In this document: piece by piece, positions 34,829-43,486 of the stretch
Layout of the letters: each line of letters opens with the position of its first letter
Position numbering within the stretch: the stretch's first letter is position 1
Assembly (NCBI GenBank): GCA_001464835.1
Contig: LNDS01000011.1
Coordinates: forward strand, 38,281 to 102,280
Source of the DNA: Rhizobiales bacterium Ga0077525
GTDB lineage: Bacteria > Pseudomonadota > Alphaproteobacteria > Rhizobiales > Xanthobacteraceae
Direction: 5' to 3'
Length of the DNA: 64,000 nt
Position numbers and translations under genes: made by a program
Notes under the pieces: generated by a model
Seen by the model: only the letters and a program-made list of their open reading frames with translations
The model's database searches: none
What the model was told of the DNA's origin: nothing

Positions 34829-36070
34829 TCAGGCCGCGCTTTGCGCCACGGCTTGTGCCATTTCGGCGGCCAGCGGCTGCGCCCGCCCCTCGCCCTTGCG
34901 CGTCAGCAGCATATCGAGCGAGGCGACCTCGACCCGGTTGCGACCGTTTTCCTTGGCGAAATACAGCGCCTGGTCGGCCTGCGCCAAAAGTTCGGGGACA
35001 TCGAGCACGTCGCCCTCGCAATGCACGACGCCGATGCTGACGGTGGCGCATACCGGCCTGCCATCGACCTCCTGCGCCGCCTTGCCGAAGCCTTCGCGGA
35101 TACGCTCGGCCACCGCAAGCGCCTTGTCGTGCCCGGTGTCGTACAGCACGGCGGCGAATTCCTCGCCACCGATACGGCCGATCAGATCGGCACCGCGCAC
35201 CGATTCCTGGGTGGTCGCGGCGAATATTTGCAGTACGCGGTCGCCGAGCGCGTGACCGAAACGGTCGTTGATCGTCTTGAAATTGTCGAGGTCGACCAGC
35301 AGCACCGCGGTCGGGCGCGGATTGACGCCGTGCCGCTTGGCGATATCGCCGGCCTCCATGAGGAAGGCGCGGCGGTTGGGAATGCCGGTCAACGGATCGA
35401 CCATGGCCGCGGTCCGGTGGCGCAGCTCGGTGCGCTCTTTGGCCATCGCCAGCAGAATGAAGGCAACGGAAATCGTGAACAGCAACGCCTCGAAGCTCAG
35501 GACGGTCAGCCAGACGCTGCCGAAGATATTGTCGCGGGTCGGTGACCACGGCAGCATGGTGAACAAGGGCGTGCGCAGCAGAAACAGCGCGCCATGCGCG
35601 AACAGCATGAAGATCGCCGGCCAGCGCGACACCAGGGCTTCGCTGCGGCCGCGCCAGAATTCATAAGCGGTCAGCCAGGTGTAGGCGGTGATGATGGCGG
35701 AGGCCGTCATGGCGCGCAGTTCGATGGCGTCGGCTATCACCGGCAAGCGGCATATCAGAAGCCACAGCACCGCGCCGGTGACCAGATAGACCGGCTCGAC
35801 CGGCCGGCCGTCGAACACGCGCGCACCGGTCCACGTGATGGCGAAGGCGGTGAACAGCAGCGCATTGGCCAGATCGATGGTGATCAATTCCGGCGCCGAG
35901 CCATACATGCCGAACAGCACGATCGAGGCGGCGCGGGCCAGATGCGCGAAGCCCCACCACGCCACGGCGCGGATCGCCATGTTCTGCGCCCATGCAAACA
36001 ACAGAAGCAATCCGAGGATCGCCTCGACGTAGATGGTCACCATGAACAACGTGTTGACGTCGAGATTCAT
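34829..36070 (-). CDS. Membrane-bound diguanylate cyclase (GGDEF)
   Basis: A 413-residue protein with six or seven membrane helices (residues about 5-210) and a C-terminal GGDEF domain (about 220-385). The active site is GGEEF at 301-305, which is catalytically competent, and the product-inhibition site RGAD (292-295) lies at the standard distance before it. Other motifs are DPLTGIPNRRAF and DLDNFKTINDRFGHALGD. It therefore probably makes c-di-GMP under feedback control in response to a membrane or periplasmic cue. The start at 36070 (MNLDVNTLFMVTIYVEAI) is chosen because it begins the first helix; the longer frame to 36346 is polar and unlike a protein. It is not an EAL hybrid. The effector pathway is unknown. 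Confidence 0.92.
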   Translation of the reverse strand: MNLDVNTLFMVTIYVEAILGLLLLFAWAQNMAIRAVAWWGFAHLARAASIVLFGMYGSAPELITIDLANALLFTAFAITWTGARVFDGRPVEPVYLVTGAVLWLLICRLPVIADAIELRAMTASAIITAYTWLTAYEFWRGRSEALVSRWPAIFMLFAHGALFLLRTPLFTMLPWSPTRDNIFGSVWLTVLSFEALLFTISVAFILLAMAKERTELRHRTAAMVDPLTGIPNRRAFLMEAGDIAKRHGVNPRPTAVLLVDLDNFKTINDRFGHALGDRVLQIFAATTQESVRGADLIGRIGGEEFAAVLYDTGHDKALAVAERIREGFGKAAQEVDGRPVCATVSIGVVHCEGDVLDVPELLAQADQALYFAKENGRNRVEVASLDMLLTRKGEGRAQPLAAEMAQAVAQSAA

Positions 36071-36384
36071 CGCAATCGACCGCCTACTTGAAATGGCCCG
36101 GCTTGTTCTGCTCGCGTGGCCTATAATTAACGTGCGCCCGGAAAAAAGATGTGAACGCCCTATAATACCGCTCGCCATTGCGCGAACATGGTTTCGGGGA
36201 AGTTTCCAAAACGGCTTGACCCTTGGGCGCAGTGGCATTTTGCCCTTTTCCAAGGCGAAAATGCCCGGCTTTTTCCCCGCCAGCCCCCCTTTCCAGAACG
36301 TTCGCGCGCGATTACCTGCGGTCTTGTGACGGTGAAAGGCCTCCATTAGGGTCCTGGGCCGTCTACGCAGGAACCCTAACCGTT
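36071..36384. other. 314-base divergent gap between cyclase and cysteine synthase genes
   Basis: No protein gene is visible. Two identical CCTATAAT motifs lie 39 bases apart (36120-36127 and 36159-36166) and look like -10 elements without strong -35 partners. A terminator-like hairpin at 36234-36274 is listed separately. Confidence 0.5.
36234..36274 (+). terminator. Terminator-like hairpin in the leader of cysteine synthase
   Basis: GGCATTTTGCC (36234-36244) and GGCGAAAATGCC (36254-36265) pair with one bulged base around a 9-base loop, and a run of five T follows at 36270-36274. It sits in the presumed 5' leader, about 110 bases before the cysteine synthase ATG. It could be an attenuator or the end of a small RNA. 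Confidence 0.4.
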
Positions 36385-37425
36385 ATGCCAACTCGCAACG
36401 GCCTCGTCGAAGCCATCGGCCACACCCCCCTCATCAAGCTCAAAGCAGCGTCGGACGCGACCGGCTGCACCATCCTCGGCAAGGCCGAGTTCATGAACCC
36501 CGGCGGTTCGGTCAAGGACCGCGCCGGCCGGCAGATGATCCTCGAGGCCGAAGCGCGCGGCGAACTGCGCCCCGGCGGGCTGGTGGTGGAATCGACCGCC
36601 GGCAATACCGGCATCGGTCTGGCGCTGGTCGCCAATGCGCGCGGCTACCGCACGCTCATCGTCATCCCGGACACGCAGAGCCAGGAAAAGAAAGACATGC
36701 TGCGCCTGTGCGGCGCCGAGCTTCTCGAAGTGCCGGCGCTGCCTTTCGCCAATCCGAACAATTACCAGCATGTCGGCCGCAGGCTCGCCGATGAATTGCG
36801 CAAGACCGAAAAGAACGGCGTGCTGTTCGCCGACCAGTGGAACAACCTCGACAACAGCAAGGCGCACTACATCTCGACCGGCCCGGAAATCTGGGACGAC
36901 ACCGCCGGCAAGGTCGATGGCTTCATCTGCTCGGTCGGCTCGGGCGGTACGCTCGCCGGCGTCTCGACTTTTCTCAAGGAGAAGAACAAAAACGTCACCA
37001 TCGGCGTCGCCGATCCGCGCGGCGCGGCGATGTTCAACTACTTCGATCACGGCGAGGCGAAAGCGACCGAAGGCGGCTCGATCACCGAAGGCATCGGGCT
37101 CGCCCGCGTCACCGCGATTGTCGAGCAGATGAAAGTCGACAAGGCCTATCTCATTCCCGACGAGGAAGCCGTGCCGATCGTGTTCGACCTGCTCGAACAT
37201 GAAGGCCTCTGCCTCGGCGGTTCTTCCGGCGTCAACGTCGCCGGCGCCATCCGCCTCGCCAGGGACCTCGGCCCCGGCCACACCATCGTGACGCTGCTGT
37301 GCGACGGCGGCGCGCGCTATCAATCGAAGCTGTTCAACCCGGATTTCCTGCGTTCGAAGAAACTGCCGGTGCCGGACTGGCTGGAGCGCAAGTCGGACAT
37401 CAAGCCGCCCTTCGTCGATAAATAG
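36385..37425 (+). CDS. cysK: Cysteine synthase A family protein
   Basis: A 346-residue PLP enzyme of the O-acetylserine sulfhydrylase family, which joins sulfide to O-acetylserine. The PLP lysine is Lys44 in NPGGSVKDRAG; ESTAGNTGIGLALVA is the substrate-binding asparagine loop, and GSGGTLAGVSTFL binds the cofactor phosphate. The length exceeds the usual 310-325 residues because of an inserted stretch around LPFANPNNYQHVGRRLADEL and a C-terminal extension (DWLERKSDIKPPFVDK), features of a CysK branch common in alphaproteobacteria. Start 36385 gives the family N-terminus; the open frame to 36223 reads through the leader. alaX follows after eight bases, so they are one operon. Confidence 0.92.
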   Translation: MPTRNGLVEAIGHTPLIKLKAASDATGCTILGKAEFMNPGGSVKDRAGRQMILEAEARGELRPGGLVVESTAGNTGIGLALVANARGYRTLIVIPDTQSQEKKDMLRLCGAELLEVPALPFANPNNYQHVGRRLADELRKTEKNGVLFADQWNNLDNSKAHYISTGPEIWDDTAGKVDGFICSVGSGGTLAGVSTFLKEKNKNVTIGVADPRGAAMFNYFDHGEAKATEGGSITEGIGLARVTAIVEQMKVDKAYLIPDEEAVPIVFDLLEHEGLCLGGSSGVNVAGAIRLARDLGPGHTIVTLLCDGGARYQSKLFNPDFLRSKKLPVPDWLERKSDIKPPFVDK

Positions 37426-37433
37426 GTCTCGCG

Positions 37434-38165
37434 ATGCCGACCGATTGCTTGTTTCGCGATGACTCCTATTTGAAGGATTGCGAGGCGCGGGTGGTCGGCA
37501 TCACCGAACAAGGCGGCATCGTGCTGGACCGCACCGTGTTCTACGCCAATTCCGGCGGCCAGCCGGGCGACACCGGCGCACTGGTCATGGCCGACGGCAC
37601 GCGCCTGCCGGTCGAGAACGCCATTTTCACCGACGCCGCCAAGAGCGAAATCGCGCATATTCTTTCGAAGGATGTGCTGGGTTCCGGCGCGCCGGGGCCC
37701 AAACTCGGCGACGCGGTGCGCGCCGAGATCGATTGGGACAAGCGCTACGGCCGCATGCGCATCCACACCGCGCTGCATCTGTTGTCGGCGGCGTTGCCTT
37801 ATGCGGTCACCGGCGGTTCGGTCGGCGACAGCGATGGCCGGCTCGATTTCGACATTCCCGATGCCGGGCTGGACAAGGATGTCATCACCGCGAAACTCGC
37901 CGAGATGATCGCGACCGATGCCGCCGTCACCAGCCGATGGATCAGCGATGCCGAACTTGAGGCCAATCCCGGATTGGTCAAGACCATGTCGGTCAAGCCG
38001 CCGGTGGGCACCGGGAAAGTCCGGCTCATCGACATTGCCGGTCTCGATTTGCAGCCCTGCGGCGGCACGCATGTGCGCCAGTTAAGCGAAATCGGCGCGA
38101 TCAAACTCACCGGCATCGAGAAGAAGGGCAAGCAGAATCGCCGGGTGCGGATTGCGTTCGCCTGA
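37434..38165 (+). CDS. alaX: Alanyl-tRNA editing protein AlaX
   Basis: A 243-residue stand-alone editing protein that hydrolyses Ser-tRNA(Ala) or Gly-tRNA(Ala). It has the AlaRS-type editing core: YANSGGQPGDTGAL, the zinc-binding HxxxH in RIHTALHLLSA, and QPCGGTHVRQL with the remaining Cys/His ligands. Length fits type II AlaX, without the C-Ala domain. It is coupled to cysteine synthase; amino-acid metabolism and proofreading genes are often paired this way. It converges with the beta-lactamase gene with ten bases between stops. Confidence 0.93.
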   Translation: MPTDCLFRDDSYLKDCEARVVGITEQGGIVLDRTVFYANSGGQPGDTGALVMADGTRLPVENAIFTDAAKSEIAHILSKDVLGSGAPGPKLGDAVRAEIDWDKRYGRMRIHTALHLLSAALPYAVTGGSVGDSDGRLDFDIPDAGLDKDVITAKLAEMIATDAAVTSRWISDAELEANPGLVKTMSVKPPVGTGKVRLIDIAGLDLQPCGGTHVRQLSEIGAIKLTGIEKKGKQNRRVRIAFA

Positions 38166-38175
38166 AGCGACAGCG

Positions 38176-39336
38176 CTATTGCGACAGTTGTGAGAATATC
38201 TTGTGCGCGGCCTTGACCCGCGCTTCGTTGGGATAGCCCTTGTTGGCCAGCATGACGATGCCGAGTTTCTTGTCCGGCACATAGGCGACATATGCGCCGA
38301 AGCCGCCGGTCGATCCCGTCTTGTTGAGAATGACATCGCCGCGCGGCGGCATCGGCGGTTCGATCGCCGTCGCCGGATTGGCGTTGTAGATCATCACGCC
38401 AGAATTGCCTGCAGCGATCTTTTCCAGCGCGACCGGATACGGGTATTGCTCCCAGATCAGATCCTGAATCAATTCGCCGGAACGGAAATAGCCGATGTGA
38501 GTCGCCGTCACCGCGCGCGCGGTTTTTGCCGGCACCTGGCCCATGCCCATATTCACTTCGACGAACTGAATCATATCGACCGCATTCGACTTCACGCCAT
38601 AGGCCTCATTGCCAAGCAAAGCCGGATTGACCCGCACCGGCCTGTTGTCGCGGTTGTAACCCCAGGCATAGGCGCTCATCTGCGCCGCCGGCACAGTGAT
38701 ATACGTGCGCTTGAGGCCGAGTTCGGGAAACAGGCGCTTTTCCATCAACGTCTCGAAAGGCGCGCCCATCGCCTTGGCGGCGATCACACCGAGGAGGCCG
38801 ATGCTCGGATTGGCGTAAGCGCGCGACGTGCCGGGCTGCGCTTTCGGCTTCCAGGCGCGAAAATAGGCGGTGAGCTGCTTCTGGTCTTTCACCTCGGCGG
38901 GGAGTTGCAGCGGGAAACCGCCGGCGGTGTGCGTGGCGAGATCGAGCAGCCGCACGTCGTCGAGGGCGCTGCCTTTCAGTTCCGGCAGGTGCTGGCTAAC
39001 CTTGTCGTTCAGCGACAATTTGCCCTCGCCTTCGGCATATGTGACGAGAGTCGCGGTGAAGGTCTTGCTGATCGATCCGAGTTCGAACAAGGTGTCGCGC
39101 GCGACCGGCGCTTTCGTGTCTTTCGCAGCAAAGCCGTAATCGATGAAATATCTCTTGCCGTCGAGCGTCACACCGACCGCCATGCCGGGAATGCCGTATT
39201 GTTCGAGGACCGGCTTGATCGCCGTATCGACGGCCTGCCGCACCTTGGCGTCCGTCTCGGCGGCAAAAGCCTGCGACAGGCTTAAGGCCGCGGCGAAAAC
39301 CTGGAATGCGGGTTTCCGACAAAGTCGCGCGATCAT
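38176..39336 (-). CDS. ampC: Class C beta-lactamase (AmpC family)
   Basis: A 386-residue serine hydrolase with all three class C landmarks: S88-I-S-K91 (catalytic Ser and Lys) in FELGSISKTFTATL, Y174-A-N176 in SRAYANPS, and K339-T-G341 in LNKTGSTGGFGAYVAYVPDKK. The C-terminal GIVMLANKGYPNEARVKAA also follows AmpC closely. The signal peptide is MIARLCRKPAFQVFAAALSL with cleavage after AFA, so it is periplasmic. Start 39336 is chosen because GGAG lies six bases upstream of it; a longer start at 39351 is possible. No ampR-type LysR gene is adjacent, so expression is probably not classically inducible from here. It is likely an intrinsic chromosomal enzyme; hydrolysis spectrum unknown. Confidence 0.92.
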   Translation of the reverse strand: MIARLCRKPAFQVFAAALSLSQAFAAETDAKVRQAVDTAIKPVLEQYGIPGMAVGVTLDGKRYFIDYGFAAKDTKAPVARDTLFELGSISKTFTATLVTYAEGEGKLSLNDKVSQHLPELKGSALDDVRLLDLATHTAGGFPLQLPAEVKDQKQLTAYFRAWKPKAQPGTSRAYANPSIGLLGVIAAKAMGAPFETLMEKRLFPELGLKRTYITVPAAQMSAYAWGYNRDNRPVRVNPALLGNEAYGVKSNAVDMIQFVEVNMGMGQVPAKTARAVTATHIGYFRSGELIQDLIWEQYPYPVALEKIAAGNSGVMIYNANPATAIEPPMPPRGDVILNKTGSTGGFGAYVAYVPDKKLGIVMLANKGYPNEARVKAAHKIFSQLSQ

Positions 39337-39483
39337 TCTTGGCTCCAACATCCTTCGCACCAATGTGAATCCCGCTCGCCGGCGGAGTAGCGCAAGCCAT
39401 GCCAAACGTGCAACCTTTCGCGGCGCCGGCGGTTTCCCTAAACTGTCTTCGCACAGACCTTTGACCGAAATCTGGAGTTAAAA

Positions 39484-40338
39484 ATGGCCGACCACACCCC
39501 CGCGAGCCAATGGCTCAAATCGACCGAATGGCTGGCCGGCCAGTTCGGCAAACCGGGCGTCTCGGTGGTCGACGGCTCGTATTATCTGTCGACGCAAAAA
39601 CGCGACGGCAAGGCCGAGTACCTCGAAGGTCATATTCCAGGCGCGGTGTTCTTCGACATCAACGAAATCGCCGACCGCTCCACCGATCTGCCGCATATGC
39701 TGCCGGGGCCGAAGCAGTTCGGCGAGGCGGTCGGCGCGCTCGGCATTTCCGACACCGACACCATCGTCGTCTATGACGGCCTCGGTTTGTTTTCCGCGCC
39801 GCGTGTGTGGTGGACCTTCCGCATCATGGGCGCGAAGAATGTGTTCATCCTCGACGGCGGATTGCCGGCTTGGAAAGCGGAAAACCGCCCGCTCGAACAA
39901 GGCGAGACCAAGCGCAAGGCCGCGACCTTCAACGCCGACATGGCGACCGGCGCGGTGTCGATGCACGGCGACGTGCAAATGGCGCTCAACGGCACCGACA
40001 TTCAGGTGGTCGACGCCCGTCCCGCCGGCCGCTTTGCCGGCCGCGATCCAGAGCCACGGCCGGGCCTGCGCCCCGGCCACATGCCGGGCGCCTTCAACGT
40101 GCCGTCGAGCGAACTCATCGACAACGGTCGCCTTGCCTCGCCCGACAAGATCGCCGCCGCCTTCAAAAAGGCCGGCGTCGATACGGACAAACCGATCATC
40201 ACCACCTGCGGGTCCGGCGTGTCGGCCGTGATCCTGGCGCTCGGCCTCGATGCGCTCGGCAAAAAACTGCCGCCGGTCTATGACGGCTCGTGGTCGGAAT
40301 GGGGCGCGCGGCCGGACCTCGCGGTCGAAAAGGATTAG
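39484..40338 (+). CDS. sseA: 3-Mercaptopyruvate sulfurtransferase (tandem rhodanese)
   Basis: A 284-residue cytoplasmic protein of two rhodanese domains (about 10-135 inactive, 155-280 catalytic). The active-site loop is Cys242 in [12 protein letters not shown]; the CGSGVS form marks mercaptopyruvate rather than thiosulfate preference. Other family signatures are [34 protein letters not shown] ribosome site GGAG lies seven bases before the ATG. The next gene, a persulfide dioxygenase-rhodanese fusion, starts 16 bases later on the same strand, so the pair probably forms one sulfur-trafficking operon: the enzyme yields persulfide that the dioxygenase can oxidise. Confidence 0.93.
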   Translation: MADHTPASQWLKSTEWLAGQFGKPGVSVVDGSYYLSTQKRDGKAEYLEGHIPGAVFFDINEIADRSTDLPHMLPGPKQFGEAVGALGISDTDTIVVYDGLGLFSAPRVWWTFRIMGAKNVFILDGGLPAWKAENRPLEQGETKRKAATFNADMATGAVSMHGDVQMALNGTDIQVVDARPAGRFAGRDPEPRPGLRPGHMPGAFNVPSSELIDNGRLASPDKIAAAFKKAGVDTDKPIITTCGSGVSAVILALGLDALGKKLPPVYDGSWSEWGARPDLAVEKD

Positions 40339-40354
40339 GGCTACACTTCGTCCC

Positions 40355-41392
40355 ATGATCTTCCGCCAGCTCTTCGACAGCGTATCCGGCACCTACTCTT
40401 ACCTGCTGGCCAGCCGCGCCGGCGGCGAAGCACTGATCATCGATCCCGTGCTGGAGAAGGTCGATCGCTATCTGCAACTGATCGCTGAGCTTGACCTGCG
40501 GCTGGTCAAGGCGGTCGATACGCATCTGCATGCCGACCACATTACCGGCCTGGGCGCGCTGCGCGACCGCACCCATTGCATCACCGTGATGGGCGAGAAC
40601 ACCAAGGCCGACGTGGTGTCGATGCGGCTGGCTGAAGGCGACAAGCTCACGATCGAAGGCGTCAGCATGGACGTGCTGTACACGCCCGGCCACACCGACG
40701 ATAGCTACTCGTTCCTGATGAACGATCGCGTCTTCACCGGCGACACGCTGCTCATTCGCGGCACCGGACGCACCGACTTCCAGAACGGCGATGCGCGGAT
40801 GCAATACGACTCGCTGTTCGGCAAACTGCTGCGGCTGCCGGATGAGACTTTTGTTTTTCCGGCACACGACTACAAAGGCGACACCGTCTCCACCATCGGC
40901 GAGGAGAAACGCTATAATCCGCGCCTTCAGGTCAAGTCTGTCGACGACTATGTCGCGCTGATGGCGAGTCTCAACCTGCCCAATCCGAAAATGATGGATG
41001 TCGCGGTGCCGTCCAATATGAAAGTCGGGCTGGCGCAGCAGGACATTGCGCGGCGCGGCTGGGCGCTGACGGCGACGCAATCCATTGCCATGACCGGACG
41101 CGGCGACATCGCCTTCATCGATCTGCGCGAGCCGGCCGAATGCCAGCGGCACGGCAGCATTCCGGGCGCGCTGCATGCGCCCTATGGCGATCTGCAGAAC
41201 AACATCCGCGCCGGCGGCCTGCTGCATGAGTTGGCGCGTGCCGGCGACAAACGCATCGTGTTTTATTGCGCCTTCGGCGAACGCTCGGCGATGGCGGTGC
41301 AGGCGGCGCAGGACGCCGGCCTGTTGTCGGCCGTGCATGTCGAAGGCGGCATCGATGCCTGGAAGAAGGCCGGCGGGCCGCTGATAAGGTAA
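40355..41392 (+). CDS. Persulfide dioxygenase-rhodanese fusion (ETHE1/PRF-like)
   Basis: A 345-residue fusion. Residues about 1-235 form a metallo-beta-lactamase-fold persulfide dioxygenase with the mononuclear iron site: HLHADH (57-62), His113 in YTPGHTDDSYSF, Asp130 and His171 in FPAHDYKG. Residues about 245-345 are a rhodanese with the active-site Cys305 in VFYCAFGERSAM. This order matches bacterial PRF/CstB-type proteins that couple GSH-persulfide oxidation to sulfite and thiosulfate formation. Start 40355 removes 35 unrelated residues of the longer frame. It follows sseA by 16 bases. Together they indicate a sulfide/persulfide detoxification or sulfane-sulfur pathway; no CsoR/CstR-type sensor gene is adjacent. 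Confidence 0.92.
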   Translation: MIFRQLFDSVSGTYSYLLASRAGGEALIIDPVLEKVDRYLQLIAELDLRLVKAVDTHLHADHITGLGALRDRTHCITVMGENTKADVVSMRLAEGDKLTIEGVSMDVLYTPGHTDDSYSFLMNDRVFTGDTLLIRGTGRTDFQNGDARMQYDSLFGKLLRLPDETFVFPAHDYKGDTVSTIGEEKRYNPRLQVKSVDDYVALMASLNLPNPKMMDVAVPSNMKVGLAQQDIARRGWALTATQSIAMTGRGDIAFIDLREPAECQRHGSIPGALHAPYGDLQNNIRAGGLLHELARAGDKRIVFYCAFGERSAMAVQAAQDAGLLSAVHVEGGIDAWKKAGGPLIR

Positions 41393-41399
41393 GCCGTCT

Positions 41400-41511
41400 T
41401 TCCGGGGCGCGAGTGAACGAGCGAACCCGGAATCAAGTCATTCACACAGAGTGCAGCCCTGGATTCCGGGTGGCATCGCGCACCGATGCGCGCAATGCCC
41501 GTGCCCCGGAA
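41400..41511. repeat. Palindromic intergenic element, second family
   Basis: Between two convergent stops lies an element with nested arms: TTCCGGGGC (41400-41408) with GCCCCGGAA (41503-41511), and ACCCGGAATC (41425-41434) with GATTCCGGGT (41462-41471). Its sequence differs from the 3.1 and 17.4 kb elements, but its size, nesting and location are analogous. It resembles repeats scattered in Bradyrhizobium-type genomes; copy number must be checked genome-wide. Confidence 0.7.
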
Positions 41512-41519
41512 TGACAGGA

Positions 41520-42296
41520 TCAATGCAAAATCTGGCTGAGGAACAGTTTGGTCCGCTCGTGCTGCGGGTTGGCGAAGAATTCCTTCGGCTCGTTCATCTC
41601 GACGATCTGCCCGGCATCCATGAACACGACGCGGTTGGCGACCTGCCGGGCAAAGCCCATTTCGTGCGTCACGCACAGCATGGTCATGCCCTCTTCCGCC
41701 AGGCTGACCATGGTGTCGAGCACTTCCTTGACCATTTCCGGATCGAGCGCCGAGGTCGGCTCGTCGAACAGCATGATCTTCGGGTTCATGCACAGAGCGC
41801 GCGCGATGGCGACACGCTGCTGCTGCCCGCCCGACAACTGGCCGGGGAATTTGGCGGCCTGCTCGGGAATCTTCACCCGCGTGAGATAGTGCATAGCGAT
41901 TTCTTCGGCCTGGTGCTTGGGCATCTTGCGCACCCAGATCGGCGCCAGGGTGCAGTTCTCCAGCACCGTCAGATGCGGAAACAGGTTGAAGTGCTGGAAC
42001 ACCATGCCGACCTCGCGGCGCACTTCGTCGATCTTCTTGAGGTCTTCGGTCAATTCCATGCCGTCGACGATGATGCGGCCCTTCTGATGTTCCTCGAGCC
42101 GGTTGATGCAGCGGATCATGGTCGATTTGCCGGAGCCGGACGGTCCACAGATGACGATGCGCTCACCACCCATCACTTTAAGGTTGATGTCGCGCAGCAC
42201 GTGGAAACTGCCGTACCACTTGTTCATGCCGATGATCTCGACGGCCGTTTCATTGGCCAGGCGGGTCGGCTTGATATTGAGCGCGGATGTGTTCAC
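41520..42296 (-). CDS. aapP: General L-amino acid ABC transporter ATP-binding protein AapP
   Basis: A 258-residue polar-amino-acid-type ATPase. Walker A is [18 protein letters not shown], the signature [15 protein letters not shown] and Walker [15 protein letters not shown]. The start is taken as GTG at 42296 ([16 protein letters not shown]), 13 bases after the aapM stop with AAGGTG ahead of it. The longer frame to 42407 would overlap aapM by about 100 bases. Together with AapM, AapQ and AapJ it forms a broad-range amino-acid importer. Confidence 0.93.
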   Translation of the reverse strand: MNTSALNIKPTRLANETAVEIIGMNKWYGSFHVLRDINLKVMGGERIVICGPSGSGKSTMIRCINRLEEHQKGRIIVDGMELTEDLKKIDEVRREVGMVFQHFNLFPHLTVLENCTLAPIWVRKMPKHQAEEIAMHYLTRVKIPEQAAKFPGQLSGGQQQRVAIARALCMNPKIMLFDEPTSALDPEMVKEVLDTMVSLAEEGMTMLCVTHEMGFARQVANRVVFMDAGQIVEMNEPKEFFANPQHERTKLFLSQILH

Positions 42297-42309
42297 AGCG
42301 TCACCTTTT

Positions 42310-43476
42310 TTACCGTCGGTCGCTTTTGGCGAGCCTGGCTTCGGTCGCGCGGGCATAGCGCGACATGGCGTAGCAGAAGACGAGATAGAAAATTCCGGCC
42401 ACCGCATAGCCGGTCGTCGAGGTCACCGGCGTCGCCCATTTCGGATCGAGGCGCGAGACTTCGATGGTATGCAGCAGATCGAAAATGCCGACGATGAAGA
42501 CGAGCGTCGTGTCCTTGAACAGACCGATATAGGTGTTGACGATGTTCGGAATGGTGATCTTGAGCGCTTGCGGCAGAATGATCAGCCGCATCATCTGCCA
42601 GTAGCCGAGGCCGACCGCCATGGCGCCTTCGAACTGGCCTTTCGGGATCGCCTGCAATCCGGCGCGCACCACTTCCGCCATGTAAGCCGACGCGAACATG
42701 GCGATGCCGATCAGCGCGCGCAAAAGCTTGTCCGGCGAATACTGCTCCGGCACGAACAAAGGCAGCATGACGCTCGCCATGAACAGCACCGTCACCAGCG
42801 GCACGCCGCGCACGAATTCGATGAAGAGCACAGAGAACAATTTGACCGTCGGCATGTCAGATTTGCGGCCGAGCGCCAGCAGGATCCCGATCGGCAGCGA
42901 GACGACGATGCCGACAGCCGACACGACGATGGTCACCAACACGCCGCCCCACAGCACGGTATCGACATGCGGCAGGCCGATGGCCTCAAAGCCGCTCAGC
43001 AGAATGAACGAGCATATCGGCAGCACGATGAAGCAGTAATAGGCGGCGAGATCGCGGCGCGGCGCCTTAAGCGACAATATCCAGACCACACCAATAGCCA
43101 GCATCGCGAAGAAGACATCGACGCGCCAGCGTTGCGGGATCGGATAGGAGCCGTAGGTAAAATAGGACAGACGCTCCCAGGCGAACGGCCAGCAGGCGCC
43201 AATCGGGCGGTTCTGCACGATCTCGCGGCAGGCGTCGCGGTCGGCGCCGGTCCACACCGCGTCGATCAGCAGGAATTTGACGATGCCCGGGATCAGCCAC
43301 AACAGAAACAGCGCGATCAGGATCGTCAGCACGACGTTGAACGGCGTCGATATCAAATTCTCGCGCAGCCAGCCGATCGCGCCGGTCATCGACTTCGGCG
43401 GCGGCTGCTGTTCCAGCGTCGTCTGGCGCACGAATTTGAGCTGGGCAACGGCGAGATCGCCTTCCGACATGGTCAT
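42310..43476 (-). CDS. aapM: General L-amino acid ABC transporter permease AapM
   Basis: A 388-residue inner-membrane permease with a long N-terminal part containing three early helices before the conserved core ([24 protein letters not shown]). The permease coupling loop is [41 protein letters not shown]. The periplasmic loop has an unusual Cys pair (DACREIV, GACWPF). AapQ ends 10 bases upstream. Confidence 0.94.
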   Translation of the reverse strand: MTMSEGDLAVAQLKFVRQTTLEQQPPPKSMTGAIGWLRENLISTPFNVVLTILIALFLLWLIPGIVKFLLIDAVWTGADRDACREIVQNRPIGACWPFAWERLSYFTYGSYPIPQRWRVDVFFAMLAIGVVWILSLKAPRRDLAAYYCFIVLPICSFILLSGFEAIGLPHVDTVLWGGVLVTIVVSAVGIVVSLPIGILLALGRKSDMPTVKLFSVLFIEFVRGVPLVTVLFMASVMLPLFVPEQYSPDKLLRALIGIAMFASAYMAEVVRAGLQAIPKGQFEGAMAVGLGYWQMMRLIILPQALKITIPNIVNTYIGLFKDTTLVFIVGIFDLLHTIEVSRLDPKWATPVTSTTGYAVAGIFYLVFCYAMSRYARATEARLAKSDRR

Positions 43477-43486
43477 GTTGCGGCCC

